NCBI RefSeq assembly: GCF_013393185.1
Contig: NZ_QJQX01000054.1
Location: 372,001-436,000 of the forward strand
Direction of reading: 5' to 3'
Length of the DNA stretch: 64,000 bases
Source: Sphingobium lactosutens
GTDB lineage: Bacteria > Pseudomonadota > Alphaproteobacteria > Sphingomonadales > Sphingomonadaceae
The notes under the pieces are model-generated. The model had not been told where the DNA came from, did not search any database, and saw only the letters and a list, made by a program, of their open reading frames with translations. Below, one piece after another: positions 40,292-48,700 of the stretch (position 1 is the first letter of the stretch; the number at the start of each line of letters is the position of its first letter). The position numbers and the translations under genes were made by a program.

Positions 40292-41488
40292 ATGTCGATT
40301 ACGCCGCTCATGCCCGTTTACCCCCGGTGCGATGTGCGTCCGGTGCGAGGCGAGGGCTGCTATCTGATCGGGGAACGCGGCGAGCGTTATCTCGACTTCG
40401 CCAGCGGCATCGCCGTCAACCTGCTGGGCCATGGCCATCCGAAGCTGGTGAAGACCATCGCCGATCAGGCGGCTACATTGATGCATGTCTCGAACCTCTA
40501 CGGCTCGCCGCTGGGGGACCGGTTCGCGCAGAAGCTGGTCGACAATACATTCGCCGATACCGTCTTCTTCACCAATTCGGGCGCCGAGGCGGTCGAGTGT
40601 GCGATCAAGACCGCGCGCCGCTATCATTATGCCAATGGCGAAGCGCACCGGCACAAGGTCATCAGCTTCGACAACGCCTTCCATGGCCGCACGTTGGGCA
40701 CCATTTCGGCGACCAGCCAGCCCAAGATGCGTGACGGATTCGAACCGCTGCTGCCTGGTTTCCAGGTTGTGCCCTTCAACGATCTCGACGCGGCGCTGGC
40801 GGCGATCGACGACAACACGGCCGGTTTCCTGCTGGAGCCGGTGCAGGGCGAAGGCGGCGTGACGCCTGCGACGCAGGCGTTCCTCAAGGGTTTGCGCAAG
40901 GCCTGCGACGAACATGGCCTGCTGCTGATCCTGGATGAGGTCCAGTGCGGCTATGCCCGCACCGGCACCTTCTTCGCGCATGAACAATATGGCGTGACGC
41001 CGGACATCATGGCGGTGGCCAAGGGCATCGGCGCGGGCTTCCCGCTCGGCGCCTGCCTTGCCACGGAAGAAGCCGCCAAGGGCATGGTGTTCGGCACGCA
41101 TGGCTCCACCTATGGCGGCAATCCGCTCGCCATGGCGGTGGGTATGACGGTGCTGGACGAAGTTCTGGCCGATGGCTTCCTCGATCATGTCAAGGCGATG
41201 GGCGCGCGTCTGCGCTCGGCGCTGGAGCAGCTTATACCCAATCATGACGGCATGTTCGAGGATGTGCGCGGCATGGGGCTGATGCTGGGCGTCAAGATGA
41301 AGGATGCCCATGACGCGCGCGCCTTTGTCGGCCATCTGCGCGACCATCATGGGTTGCTGGCCGTATCGGCCGGGCAGAATGTGCTGCGCATCCTGCCGCC
41401 GCTCGTCATCGACGAAAGCCATATCGCCGAATGTATCGAGAAGATTTCCGCCGGCGCGCGGAGCTTCGTGGACGCCAAGGCGGCCTGA
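40292..41488 (+). CDS. argD: Acetylornithine aminotransferase
   Basis: 398 residues from ATG 40292 (AGGGAAGG upstream). PLP-dependent class III aminotransferase: TNSGAEAVECAIKTARRYH, FDNAFHGRTLGTISAT, the PLP Asp in LLILDEVQCGYARTGTFFA, and the Schiff-base Lys in MAVAKGIGAGFPLGACLAT. It converts N-acetylglutamate semialdehyde to N-acetylornithine in arginine synthesis and can act on the succinyl-DAP pathway too. It is followed by argF. Confidence 0.95.
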   Translation: MSITPLMPVYPRCDVRPVRGEGCYLIGERGERYLDFASGIAVNLLGHGHPKLVKTIADQAATLMHVSNLYGSPLGDRFAQKLVDNTFADTVFFTNSGAEAVECAIKTARRYHYANGEAHRHKVISFDNAFHGRTLGTISATSQPKMRDGFEPLLPGFQVVPFNDLDAALAAIDDNTAGFLLEPVQGEGGVTPATQAFLKGLRKACDEHGLLLILDEVQCGYARTGTFFAHEQYGVTPDIMAVAKGIGAGFPLGACLATEEAAKGMVFGTHGSTYGGNPLAMAVGMTVLDEVLADGFLDHVKAMGARLRSALEQLIPNHDGMFEDVRGMGLMLGVKMKDAHDARAFVGHLRDHHGLLAVSAGQNVLRILPPLVIDESHIAECIEKISAGARSFVDAKAA

Positions 41489-41501
41489 ATTGATAGTTGC
41501 C

Positions 41502-41606
41502 CCGTTCGTGCTGAGTAGGGGCTGAGCTTGTCGAAGACCCGTATGGAAGCATCAATCCTTCGATACGCCATTTCGACTTCGCTCAATGGCTACTCAGGAC
41601 GAACGG
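41502..41606. repeat. Palindromic repeat between argD and argF
   Basis: Outer arms CCGTTCGTGCTGAGTAG (41502-41518) and CTACTCAGGACGAACGG (41590-41606), 16 of 17 paired. Inner partial pairing includes TCGAAG/CTTCGA and CGTAT/ATACG. Shares its outer tip with the repeat at 35218-35284. It ends 25 bases before argF, so it forms part of the argD-argF intercistronic RNA. Confidence 0.8.
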
Positions 41607-41631
41607 TGGTTGGAAGCGGGGAAAACTTCCA

Positions 41632-42561
41632 ATGACCAAGCATTTCCTGAATCTCTCCGACGCGGGCGGCGACGCCATCGCCGCGATGATCGCCGACGCC
41701 ATCGACCGGAAGGCCGCGCGTCAGGGCAAGCCCAAGGGCATGGTCGACGCCGACGCACCGCTGGCCGGTCACACGCTGGCGATGATCTTCGAAAAGAACA
41801 GCACGCGCACCCGCGTCAGCTTCGACATGGCGATTCGCCAGCTGGGCGGCACGTCGCTGATCCTGGATGGCGCGACCAGCCAGCTTGGCCGCGGCGAAAC
41901 GGTGGCCGACACGGCCCGCGTCCTCAGCCGCATGTGCGACGCGATCATGATCCGCACCGACGATCATGCCAAGATCGAGGAAATGGCGCATTACGCCACC
42001 GTCCCGGTCATCAACGGCCTCACCGACCTGTCGCACCCCTGCCAGATCGTCGCCGACCTGCTGACCGTGGTCGAACATGGCCTTGCGCTGCCGGGCAGCC
42101 GGTGGGCCTGGCTGGGTGACGGCAACAATGTCCTCCATTCGATCGTCGAGGCCGCCGGCCTGCTGAAGTTCGACGTGCGCATGGGCATTCCCGGCGGCTA
42201 TGATCCCGACCCGTCCTTCGCCGACGCGGCGCGCGCCGCCGGATCGACCATCACCCTCACGCGCGATGCAGCCGAGGCCGTCAGCGGTGCGGACGTCGTC
42301 GTCACCGACACCTGGATCTCCATGGGCCAGGCCCATGCCGAGGAAAAGCTGGCGGCGATGATGCCCTATCAGGTGACGCCGGAACTGATAGCGGGGGCGA
42401 AGCCCGACGCCCGGTTCCTCCACTGTCTGCCCGCGCATCGCGGCGAGGAAGTGGTGGCCGAAGTGATCGACGGCCCGCAGTCTCTGATCTGGGACGAGGC
42501 GGAAAACCGCATTCATGCCCAGAAATCCGTGCTGCTCTGGGCGCTTGGCCGGCTCGGTTGA
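41632..42561 (+). CDS. argF: Ornithine carbamoyltransferase
   Basis: 309 residues, typical length. Carbamoyl-phosphate site [32 protein letters not shown], ornithine-binding DTWISMGQ, and [13 protein letters not shown] with the catalytic Cys. It makes citrulline from ornithine and carbamoyl phosphate in arginine synthesis. Downstream of argD, an arrangement common in alphaproteobacteria. Confidence 0.95.
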   Translation: MTKHFLNLSDAGGDAIAAMIADAIDRKAARQGKPKGMVDADAPLAGHTLAMIFEKNSTRTRVSFDMAIRQLGGTSLILDGATSQLGRGETVADTARVLSRMCDAIMIRTDDHAKIEEMAHYATVPVINGLTDLSHPCQIVADLLTVVEHGLALPGSRWAWLGDGNNVLHSIVEAAGLLKFDVRMGIPGGYDPDPSFADAARAAGSTITLTRDAAEAVSGADVVVTDTWISMGQAHAEEKLAAMMPYQVTPELIAGAKPDARFLHCLPAHRGEEVVAEVIDGPQSLIWDEAENRIHAQKSVLLWALGRLG

Positions 42562-42589
42562 GTTTTCGGGCGGGCTTCCTATCTAGCTA

Positions 42590-42684
42590 AGCGTTTTCGA
42601 GGCCGGTGGCATCACCGGCTGACTCGGGAAACGCGACAACAAATGGCTAAAATGAAATGCGCCGCTTGGCGGACTTCATTTTAG
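42590..42684. repeat. Composite double-hairpin repeat, copy 2 (argF-hslO)
   Basis: Hairpin A: GCGTTTTC with GGAAACGC, inner stem GCCGGTG / CACCGGC. A GACAACAAATGG linker follows. Hairpin B: CTAAAATGAA (42647-42656) / TTCATTTTAG (42675-42684), perfect 10-bp arms with an inner CGCC/GGCG stem. Same layout as the copies at 37521 and 46661. Confidence 0.75.
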
Positions 42685-42751
42685 TTCGCCCGCATCGCTG
42701 GATGCATATTTTCCCGGCGCGCCATGCGCGCCGGCAGACCGGAGCTGTACC

Positions 42752-43654
42752 GTGACTTTTGCCGCCTCCATCGATCAGGCCATGGGCTTCACCATTCCCG
42801 GCCGCCATGCGCGCGGCCGTCTGGTACGGCTTGGCCCGGTGCTCGACGACGTGCTCGCCGCCCACGCCTATCCGCCGCCGATCGAGCGGGTGCTGGCGTC
42901 GGCGCTGGTGCTGGCGGCGCTGCTGGGTAGCACACTCAAGCTCGCCGATGGGCAGCTCACACTCCAGGCGCAGACCGAAAATGGCGTCATCAGCCTGCTC
43001 GTCGCCGACTATAAGAATGGCGAGTTGCGCGGCTATGCCAAGTTCGACGCCGACCGGCTGGCCGAACTGGGACCGAACCCGTCACTGTTCGGCCTGTTCG
43101 GCAAGGGCTATCTCGCCATCACCTTCGATCAGGCCGTGACGGGCGAACGCTATCAGGGCATCGTTCCGCTGGAGGGTGAATCGCTCGCCCATGCGGCAGA
43201 GCTGTACTTCTTCCAGTCGGAACAGATTCCCAGCATCATCCGCATCACCACCCGTCATGATGCGGGCGCGGGCTGCGTCGCCGCCGGCCTGATGCTCCAG
43301 CACCTGCCCGAGGGTGAGGTTGGGCGCGAACGTCTGCACGTCCGCCACGACCACCCCGAATGGGAGCATGTGCAGGCGCTGGCGGTCACGCTCAAGGATG
43401 AGGAACTGACCAATTCGGAGCTGCCGTTGACCGACATCGTCTGGCGCCTCTTCCATGAGGAGGACGAAGTGCGCGTGACCGAAGCCGCGCCGCTGGTGAA
43501 GGGGTGCCGCTGCGACCTTGCCCACATCCGCAGCGTCATCGGTCGCTTCCCCCCGGAGGAGCGGGCGGAAATGGCGGACGATCAAGGCATTATCGGCGTC
43601 GACTGTGCCTTCTGTTCACGCATCTTTCCACTAGCGGCGGACAGTTTCGCCTGA
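42752..43654 (+). CDS. hslO: Redox-regulated chaperone Hsp33
   Basis: 300 residues from GTG 42752 (GGAG 8 bases upstream), typical length ~290. N-terminal Hsp33 fold (FTIPGRHARGRLVRLGPVLD; GYLAITFDQAVTGERYQGIV) and C-terminal zinc-binding redox switch with C-x-C (KGCRCDLAHIRSVI) and C-x2-C (CAFCSRIF). It is a holdase activated by oxidative unfolding. It follows argF and a repeat, and probably has its own promoter. Confidence 0.94.
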   Translation: MTFAASIDQAMGFTIPGRHARGRLVRLGPVLDDVLAAHAYPPPIERVLASALVLAALLGSTLKLADGQLTLQAQTENGVISLLVADYKNGELRGYAKFDADRLAELGPNPSLFGLFGKGYLAITFDQAVTGERYQGIVPLEGESLAHAAELYFFQSEQIPSIIRITTRHDAGAGCVAAGLMLQHLPEGEVGRERLHVRHDHPEWEHVQALAVTLKDEELTNSELPLTDIVWRLFHEEDEVRVTEAAPLVKGCRCDLAHIRSVIGRFPPEERAEMADDQGIIGVDCAFCSRIFPLAADSFA

Positions 43655-43663
43655 TCCAACCGT

Positions 43664-43684
43664 ATATCGTTACGCTAACGATAT
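43664..43684. promoter_or_regulatory. Perfect 21-bp dyad, candidate repressor operator
   Basis: ATATCGTTA-CGC-TAACGATAT: 9-bp perfect arms with a 3-base centre, 10 bases after the hslO stop and ~120 bases before the small secreted-protein gene. The AT-rich dyad is out of character with its GC-rich surroundings and has the symmetry of a dimeric (for example TetR-type) repressor site. Confidence 0.45.
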
Positions 43685-43805
43685 TTGTAATTGGGGCAGG
43701 GCCGCTCGTTCGCGCTATCAAATTGCCGCATTTATACGCGACAGATGATGGGATCGCTCGCGGCAGGACCGGCGGGCACCCTTTTGGTGGGATCGTACAG
43801 ATATC

Positions 43806-44210
43806 ATGAGCAAGGCAGGACTGCGTGCGCTGGTCGCCGCGGCGGCATTGATGATGGCGGGCTGGGCCGGTGCAGTGACCATGCCGACTCTGACGGCCCT
43901 GCGCGGGCTGGAAGCGGGCGAATGGGAGTTGCGCGGCCGGGGTGAGGGGGCGGAGACGCGCAAGCTGTGCGTCACCGACCTGCGCCAACTGCTCCAGCCG
44001 CAGCATCCCGGCCCGGTCTGCCGCAGCTTCGTGGTCAACGACAGCGCCCATGCCGCCAGCGTCACCTATGACTGCGCGGCGGCAGGCAATGGCCGCACAG
44101 ACCTGCGGATCGAAACCTCGCGACTGCTCCAGATCCGCTCCCAGGGCGTGTCGCAAGGCGCGCCGTTTGCCTTTGCCTTGGAAGCGCGGCGCATCGGCGC
44201 CTGCCCATGA
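43806..44210 (+). CDS. Secreted DUF3617-like protein
   Basis: 134 residues with a signal peptide (LRALVAAAALMMAGWAGAVT). The mature part starts with LEAGEWELRGRGEGAETRKL and has a KLCVTD cysteine, C-R-S-F-V-V-N-D, and a final cysteine. The pattern G-x-W-E-x ... K-x-C-V ... C-x-x-F resembles DUF3617, a family of small periplasmic proteins of unknown role. A palindrome upstream might control it. Family call is tentative. Confidence 0.7.
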   Translation: MSKAGLRALVAAAALMMAGWAGAVTMPTLTALRGLEAGEWELRGRGEGAETRKLCVTDLRQLLQPQHPGPVCRSFVVNDSAHAASVTYDCAAAGNGRTDLRIETSRLLQIRSQGVSQGAPFAFALEARRIGACP

Positions 44211-44278
44211 TCCCGGTTCTCGCCCCGATCCTTGCCCCGATCCTTGCGTTGCGGCGCATCGAAGCGTAGCGCGAACCC

Positions 44279-44980
44279 ATGGTTGCCAATCAAGGAAAAT
44301 TCGCCGTCGTCCTGCTTTCGGGCGGACTGGACTCGATGGTCGCGGGCGGTCTGGCGCGTGAGGCCGGATATCATGTGCTGGCGCTGTCGATCGACTATAA
44401 TCAACGTCATCGCGTGGAGCTGAACGCGGCGCGTCGTGTTGCCGAATCGCTGGGCGCGATCCGCCATATCGTGCTGCCGCTCGACCTCACCGCCTTTGGC
44501 GGATCGGCGCTGACAGCCGACATCGCCGTGCCCAAGGGCGGCGTCGGCAAGGACATTCCGATCACCTATGTCCCGGCGCGCAACACGATCTTCCTCTCGC
44601 TGACGCTGGGCCTGGCCGAAGTGGCCGGCGCCAGTGACATCTTCATCGGCGTCAATGCGCTCGACTATTCGGGTTATCCCGATTGCCGGCCGGAATTTAT
44701 CGACGCCTTCCAGAAGATGGCGACGCTCGCCACCAAAGCGGGTGTGGAGGGGCATCCGATCCGCATCCAGACCCCGCTCCAATATATGAGCAAGGCGGAT
44801 ATTGCGCGCGAAGCCCATCGTCTCGGTCTCGACGCCGGGATCAGCTGGTCCTGCTATGATCCGACCCCCGACAGCAAGCATTGCGGCTTGTGCGACAGCT
44901 GCCGCCTGCGCTCCAAGGGGTTCGAGGAAGCGGGTCTGCCCGATCCCACCGTCTATGCCGTACAGCCGCCCAAGGCATAA
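44279..44980 (+). CDS. queC: 7-cyano-7-deazaguanine synthase
   Basis: 233 residues, typical length. The N-terminal PP-loop ATP-binding motif is [15 protein letters not shown], and the C-terminal zinc site has the C-x8-C-x2-C-x2-C pattern ([20 protein letters not shown]). It converts 7-carboxy-7-deazaguanine to preQ0, using ATP and ammonia, in queuosine synthesis. It is followed by queE after 3 bases. No preQ1 riboswitch was recognised upstream. Confidence 0.96.
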   Translation: MVANQGKFAVVLLSGGLDSMVAGGLAREAGYHVLALSIDYNQRHRVELNAARRVAESLGAIRHIVLPLDLTAFGGSALTADIAVPKGGVGKDIPITYVPARNTIFLSLTLGLAEVAGASDIFIGVNALDYSGYPDCRPEFIDAFQKMATLATKAGVEGHPIRIQTPLQYMSKADIAREAHRLGLDAGISWSCYDPTPDSKHCGLCDSCRLRSKGFEEAGLPDPTVYAVQPPKA

Positions 44981-44983
44981 CCG

Positions 44984-45631
44984 ATGAGTTATGCGGTCAA
45001 GGAAATGTTCCTGACCCTGCAGGGGGAAGGCGTGCAGGCCGGGCGTCGCGCCGTTTTCCTGCGCTTCGCCGGCTGCAACCTGTGGAGCGGGCGCGAACAG
45101 GACCGGGCCAGCGCCGTCTGCCAGTTTTGCGACACCGATTTCGTAGGTACGGACGGGCTGGGCGGCGGCAAGTTCGCCGATGCCGATGCGCTGGCCGACG
45201 CGGCGCTCGGCTTCTGGGGCGAGGGCGGCGAGGGGCGCTATATCGTGCTCACAGGTGGCGAGCCGATGCTCCAGATCGACGATGCGCTGGTCGATGCGCT
45301 CCATGCGCGCGGCTTCACCATCGCGATCGAGAGCAACGGCACGCTGCCCGCCCATCCCGGCATCGACTGGATCTGCATCAGCCCGAAAGCCGGTAGCGAT
45401 GTGGTGCAGCGTTCAGGCCATGAACTGAAGCTCGTCTGGCCGCAGCCGGGTGATGGGCATAGTCTGGCCGATGTCGACGCCATGTCGGACTGGGCGTTCG
45501 ACCATCATCTCGTCCAGCCGCTCGACGACGCTCATGCGGTCGACAATGCCCGCGCCGCCATCGCCCTGGTCATGGATCGCCCGAACTGGCGCCTGACCGT
45601 GCAGGCGCATAAATATCTGGGCCTGCGTTAG
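44984..45631 (+). CDS. queE: 7-carboxy-7-deazaguanine synthase
   Basis: 215 residues. Radical-SAM protein with the QueE-type cluster motif in the C-x14-C-x2-C spacing (first Cys in RFAGCNLWSG, others in SAVCQFCDTDF) instead of the usual C-x3-C-x2-C. YIVLTGGEPMLQ is the SAM-binding GGE motif. It converts 6-carboxytetrahydropterin to 7-carboxy-7-deazaguanine. It forms an operon with queC; queD is not in this window. Confidence 0.95.
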   Translation: MSYAVKEMFLTLQGEGVQAGRRAVFLRFAGCNLWSGREQDRASAVCQFCDTDFVGTDGLGGGKFADADALADAALGFWGEGGEGRYIVLTGGEPMLQIDDALVDALHARGFTIAIESNGTLPAHPGIDWICISPKAGSDVVQRSGHELKLVWPQPGDGHSLADVDAMSDWAFDHHLVQPLDDAHAVDNARAAIALVMDRPNWRLTVQAHKYLGLR

Positions 45632-45685
45632 GCGCTGGGGCGGATGGCTGAGATGGGTTGAGCGGGCCGTTTCCTTTCCACTTAA

Positions 45686-45765
45686 CCGTCACCCCAGCGG
45701 AGGCTGGCATCTCAGGCCATGTCGCGCGACATGGCCTGAGATGCCAGCCTCCGCTGGGGTGACGG
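45686..45765. repeat. Perfect 80-bp palindrome
   Basis: Two 40-base arms with no spacer: 45686-45725 (starting CCGTCACCCCAGCGGAGGCT) and 45726-45765 (ending AGCCTCCGCTGGGGTGACGG). By inspection every position pairs. It lies between queE and a convergent minus-strand gene. The arm contains the CGTCACCCCAGCG-type repeat that I recall as frequent in sphingomonad genomes, here as a head-to-head pair. Confidence 0.9.
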
Positions 45766-45869
45766 ATGTGGAACCGCGACTCCTGGTCGTCAACAGTCAG
45801 CCCGATACTGTCCGCCCCACTTTAGCCATCGCGCACTCGTGAGATAATCCCCACCGAGCGCGCCAAACT

Positions 45870-46565
45870 TCAGGGCTTCACGCCGCTCTTGTCGTTCCAG
45901 GCCTGATGGCAAACCGGCTGCAATACGCCCTTCTTCCAGCACTTGGGGTCGAAGGACGGCAGGGCGACGACATAGTCATAACCCGGCGTGCCGTAAAATT
46001 GCTCTCCCGCCAGCACCAGCGACTTCTTGATGGAGGCAAGGCCCTTGCGTCCGACCTCGTTCAGCGTGCCGCGATCGGCGAAGATCGCCTGCCGACCGAC
46101 CTCCGCGGCCTCCTGGCAGAAGCCCTTCTGCGCCTGCACCGTCGAATAGCCGGAATAGATGCGGGTGTTATACATGTCCGACGCCGCCTGGCCGGGCTTG
46201 CCCTTGCCCGCGGTGCGCTGGAAATAGCCAAGGATGGTCGCCTGCGCGGCGTCCAGTTCGGCGTCATGATGGGCGATCATGGCGTTATAGTTGCTCGCGC
46301 TCAGAAGGGTCGGCTCGAACTGGCATTGCAGCGCTGCCACGTTGAGCGCGGCGCGCATGTTCCAGGCGAGGCCCGCCTTGACCTCCGCCGCGGTCGCGCC
46401 GGGCAGGCCGAGCGCCGTGGCGGCGGCCTCGTCGGTCAGCGGTGGCGCGCTCATGTCGGGCGGCGACCAGTAGAATTGGGCAGCGGCGGGCTGGGCTGCG
46501 ATCGGCGCAACGGCGGCGATCGCCAGGCTGAGCAGCGCGCGGCGCGACGGCAAACGGACCTTCAT
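45870..46565 (-). CDS. Secreted protein of unknown function
   Basis: 231 residues from ATG 46565 (GAGGGG 8 bases upstream). A signal peptide (RALLSLAIAAVAPIAAQPAA) is followed by a mature domain with four cysteines (NVAALQCQFE, KGFCQEA, DPKCWKK, QPVCHQAW), probably two disulphides in the periplasm. Aromatic-rich start QFYWSPPD. Not recognised. Single gene, convergent with queE across the 80-bp palindrome. Confidence 0.8.
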   Translation of the reverse strand: MKVRLPSRRALLSLAIAAVAPIAAQPAAAQFYWSPPDMSAPPLTDEAAATALGLPGATAAEVKAGLAWNMRAALNVAALQCQFEPTLLSASNYNAMIAHHDAELDAAQATILGYFQRTAGKGKPGQAASDMYNTRIYSGYSTVQAQKGFCQEAAEVGRQAIFADRGTLNEVGRKGLASIKKSLVLAGEQFYGTPGYDYVVALPSFDPKCWKKGVLQPVCHQAWNDKSGVKP

Positions 46566-46660
46566 CGACAAAACCCCTCAGGCAGGATGTGCGGTTGGGC
46601 GCATCCGATATCATTGATCGCGGCGACTGTATCGCCGCTGAACCGGCCCGGTGGCGCCAG

Positions 46661-46753
46661 AGCATTTTCAAGTTGACCGTTAACGGTCAATGGCTCGGAA
46701 AATGCGGCATCAAAAGGCTAGAGCGTTTTCACTCAATGTGAAAACGCTCTAGC
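46661..46753. repeat. Composite double-hairpin repeat, copy 3 (upstream of lipoprotein gene end)
   Basis: Hairpin A: GCATTTTC / GAAAATGC with perfect inner stem TTGACCG / CGGTCAA. Linker GGCATCAAAAGG. Hairpin B: GCTAGAGCGTTTTCAC (46717-46732) / GTGAAAACGCTCTAGC (46738-46753), 16-bp perfect arms with a 5-base loop. Hairpin B lies 8 bases after the stop of the lipoprotein gene and could terminate it. Same design as copies at 37521 and 42590, with paired base changes in the stems. Confidence 0.8.
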
Positions 46754-46761
46754 GGAGTTTC

Positions 46762-47043
46762 TTATTGATCGGCAAGCACTTCGTCGTCCTGCGCCGGCGC
46801 CTTTTCGGCGGGCTTGGCGGGTTTCGCCGCTTCGCTGCTGTTGGACGATGCGCCGGCATTCGGCAGGGCGACGGCCGTGCCTTCGCTCTGCACGCCATCC
46901 AGGTCGGTCATGGCGTCGGTGGCGGTGCCGTCCACCACTTCCATGTCCTTCATCTGCACGCTGTTGCTGCTCTTGTCGGCGCCCCCGCAGGCGGCAAGAG
47001 GAAGCAGTGCGGCAATGTAGATGGTCCTTGCGGTCAGGCGCAT
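46762..47043 (-). CDS. Small lipoprotein of unknown function
   Basis: 93 residues. A clear lipoprotein signal ending in the lipobox LAAC (ARTIYIAALLPLAACGG). The mature part is Ser/Ala/Pro/acidic and low in complexity (EAAKPAKPAEKAPAQDDEVL), so probably unstructured. 63 bases after lipB on the same strand and possibly co-transcribed. Function unknown. Confidence 0.75.
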   Translation of the reverse strand: MRLTARTIYIAALLPLAACGGADKSSNSVQMKDMEVVDGTATDAMTDLDGVQSEGTAVALPNAGASSNSSEAAKPAKPAEKAPAQDDEVLADQ

Positions 47044-47106
47044 CCGGGTCTCCTTGAAAGTCCAATCCTATGCCCGGCAGCCCCCCGCCTGGCGAAAGCG
47101 CGGACC

Positions 47107-47826
47107 CTAGCCGCCAGCCCCACATTGCTCAACCCCCGCGCCGCAGCGCGCCAAACGGCTGAGAAAGGCGGGAAAATGCGCCCTGAGCGCGCTATCCAGC
47201 GCTGCCATCGACGAATTTCCACCCAGCGCGGCGATGCTGGTAACGGGATACTCGCTGATCCCGCACGGCACGATGCCGCCAAAATGGGACAGGTCGGGAT
47301 CGACGTTGATCGAAAAGCCGTGCAGCGTCACCCAGCGCCGCACCCGGATGCCGAGCGCGCCGATCTTCGCCTCGCGCCCCTGTGGATCGTCGGTCCAGAT
47401 GCCGATCCGTCCCTCCGCGCGCCGGGCGGCGATGCCCAGGTCGCCCAGCGCCGCGATCATCCAGCCTTCCAGATGGTGGACGAAATTGCGGACATCCTTG
47501 CCGCGCTCGCGCAGGTCGATGTTGAGATAGCCGATCCGCTGTCCCGGCCCATGATAGGTGTAGCGCCCGCCGCGCCCGGCATCATGCACCGGAAAGCGCG
47601 GGTCGAGCAGTTCGGCGGGGTCCGCGCTGGTGCCGGCGGTGTAGAGCGGCGGATGTTCCAGCAGCCACACCCGTTCCCGCGCCTGTCCTTCGTAAATGGC
47701 GGCGGCCCGCGTCTCCATCTCGGCCAGTGCGGGCGGATAGTCGACCGGCGCCTCCTCGACCCGCCATTCAACGCTGGCGGGAAAGGGAAGGGCTTCTGGG
47801 GCAGGATGGGAAACGGGATCGGACAT
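47107..47826 (-). CDS. lipB: Octanoyl-[acyl-carrier-protein]:protein N-octanoyltransferase
   Basis: 239 residues. Motifs [20 protein letters not shown], the catalytic Lys in [20 protein letters not shown], and the catalytic Cys in [20 protein letters not shown] are all present. It transfers octanoyl from ACP to lipoyl domains of dehydrogenase complexes, before LipA. Divergent from the membrane-protein gene at 47906. Confidence 0.95.
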   Translation of the reverse strand: MSDPVSHPAPEALPFPASVEWRVEEAPVDYPPALAEMETRAAAIYEGQARERVWLLEHPPLYTAGTSADPAELLDPRFPVHDAGRGGRYTYHGPGQRIGYLNIDLRERGKDVRNFVHHLEGWMIAALGDLGIAARRAEGRIGIWTDDPQGREAKIGALGIRVRRWVTLHGFSINVDPDLSHFGGIVPCGISEYPVTSIAALGGNSSMAALDSALRAHFPAFLSRLARCGAGVEQCGAGG

Positions 47827-47905
47827 GGGGCGCTTCCTTGACTTGGAGCGGGCGAGCGATCAAGTCTCGCGCCGTAATTTCCGGAACACAGGCAGGCATA
47901 TAGAT

Positions 47906-48700
47906 ATGACGACGATGTCGATCGGCAAGGCGTGGGAAGAAGCGGTCGCCTTCGTCGCGCGGGAAGCGTCACTGCTCTTTCCCGTCGCGCTGCTGTTCGT
48001 GGCGTTGCCCGGCCTCATCCTTCAGGAGATGACCCCACCCGAACTGCAGGCTTGGTTCGCCCAGCCCAAAGCGGACGCGATTCCTGCCATGCCGCCGGGT
48101 TTCGGCTTGGCGATGCTGATTACGATCATCCTCATCTGGTTCGGGTCGCTGGCGCTGTTCGCTCTCGCGCTGCGGCCCGGCATCAGCGTGGGTGAGGCGC
48201 TGCGGCTCAGCTTCGCGCGCCTGCCGGTGCTGATCGGCACGGCCTTGGTCGTGGTCGGCATCATCGTCGGCATCTTTGCCGTCGCCATGCTGCTGGGCCT
48301 GATCTTTTCGCTCGCGTCGAAGCAGCTGGGATCGGGCCTCAGCCTGTTGCTGGCGGCCGGCGCCGTGGGCCTCGTCTTTTATGCCAGCATCAGGCTGGTG
48401 CTGCTCAATCCGGTCGTCATCGACAGCCAGGCGGGCGTCATGGACTCGCTGCGCCGCGCCTGGGCGCTGACGCGCGGGCATTTCCTGCGGCTGTTCGGCT
48501 TTCTCATCATCGTGATGATCCTGTCCACCATCGTCGCCTCGGTGGCGCAATTGGTGGTCGGCCTGATCGGCGGCCTCATCGCCGGACCGGAAGGCGCGCG
48601 TGTCGCCGGCAGCATCGCCGGCGCGGCGGTGTCGAGCATCATCCAGGTCTATATGCTGGTGATGCTCGCCCGCCTCTATCGTCAGGCGGTTGCCGTCTGA
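47906..48700 (+). CDS. Integral membrane protein of unknown function
   Basis: 264 residues from ATG 47906. About six hydrophobic segments, e.g. LLFPVALLFVALPGLILQEM, LAMLITIILIWFGSLALFAL and FGFLIIVMILSTIVASVAQL. The box DSLRRAWALTRGHFLRLFG resembles the Y/R-x-x-W-x-L-T-x-G-x-x-x-R motif of the glycerophosphoryl-diester-phosphodiesterase membrane-domain family. No catalytic domain. Its 3' end overlaps the convergent acetyltransferase gene by 19 bases. Confidence 0.8.
   Translation: MTTMSIGKAWEEAVAFVAREASLLFPVALLFVALPGLILQEMTPPELQAWFAQPKADAIPAMPPGFGLAMLITIILIWFGSLALFALALRPGISVGEALRLSFARLPVLIGTALVVVGIIVGIFAVAMLLGLIFSLASKQLGSGLSLLLAAGAVGLVFYASIRLVLLNPVVIDSQAGVMDSLRRAWALTRGHFLRLFGFLIIVMILSTIVASVAQLVVGLIGGLIAGPEGARVAGSIAGAAVSSIIQVYMLVMLARLYRQAVAV

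Noticed and set aside
38269..40311. 680-codon minus-strand frame opposite fliD and fliS
   Set aside because: Same reason: antisense shadow of two well-supported genes, Arg/Gly-rich with no recognisable domain.
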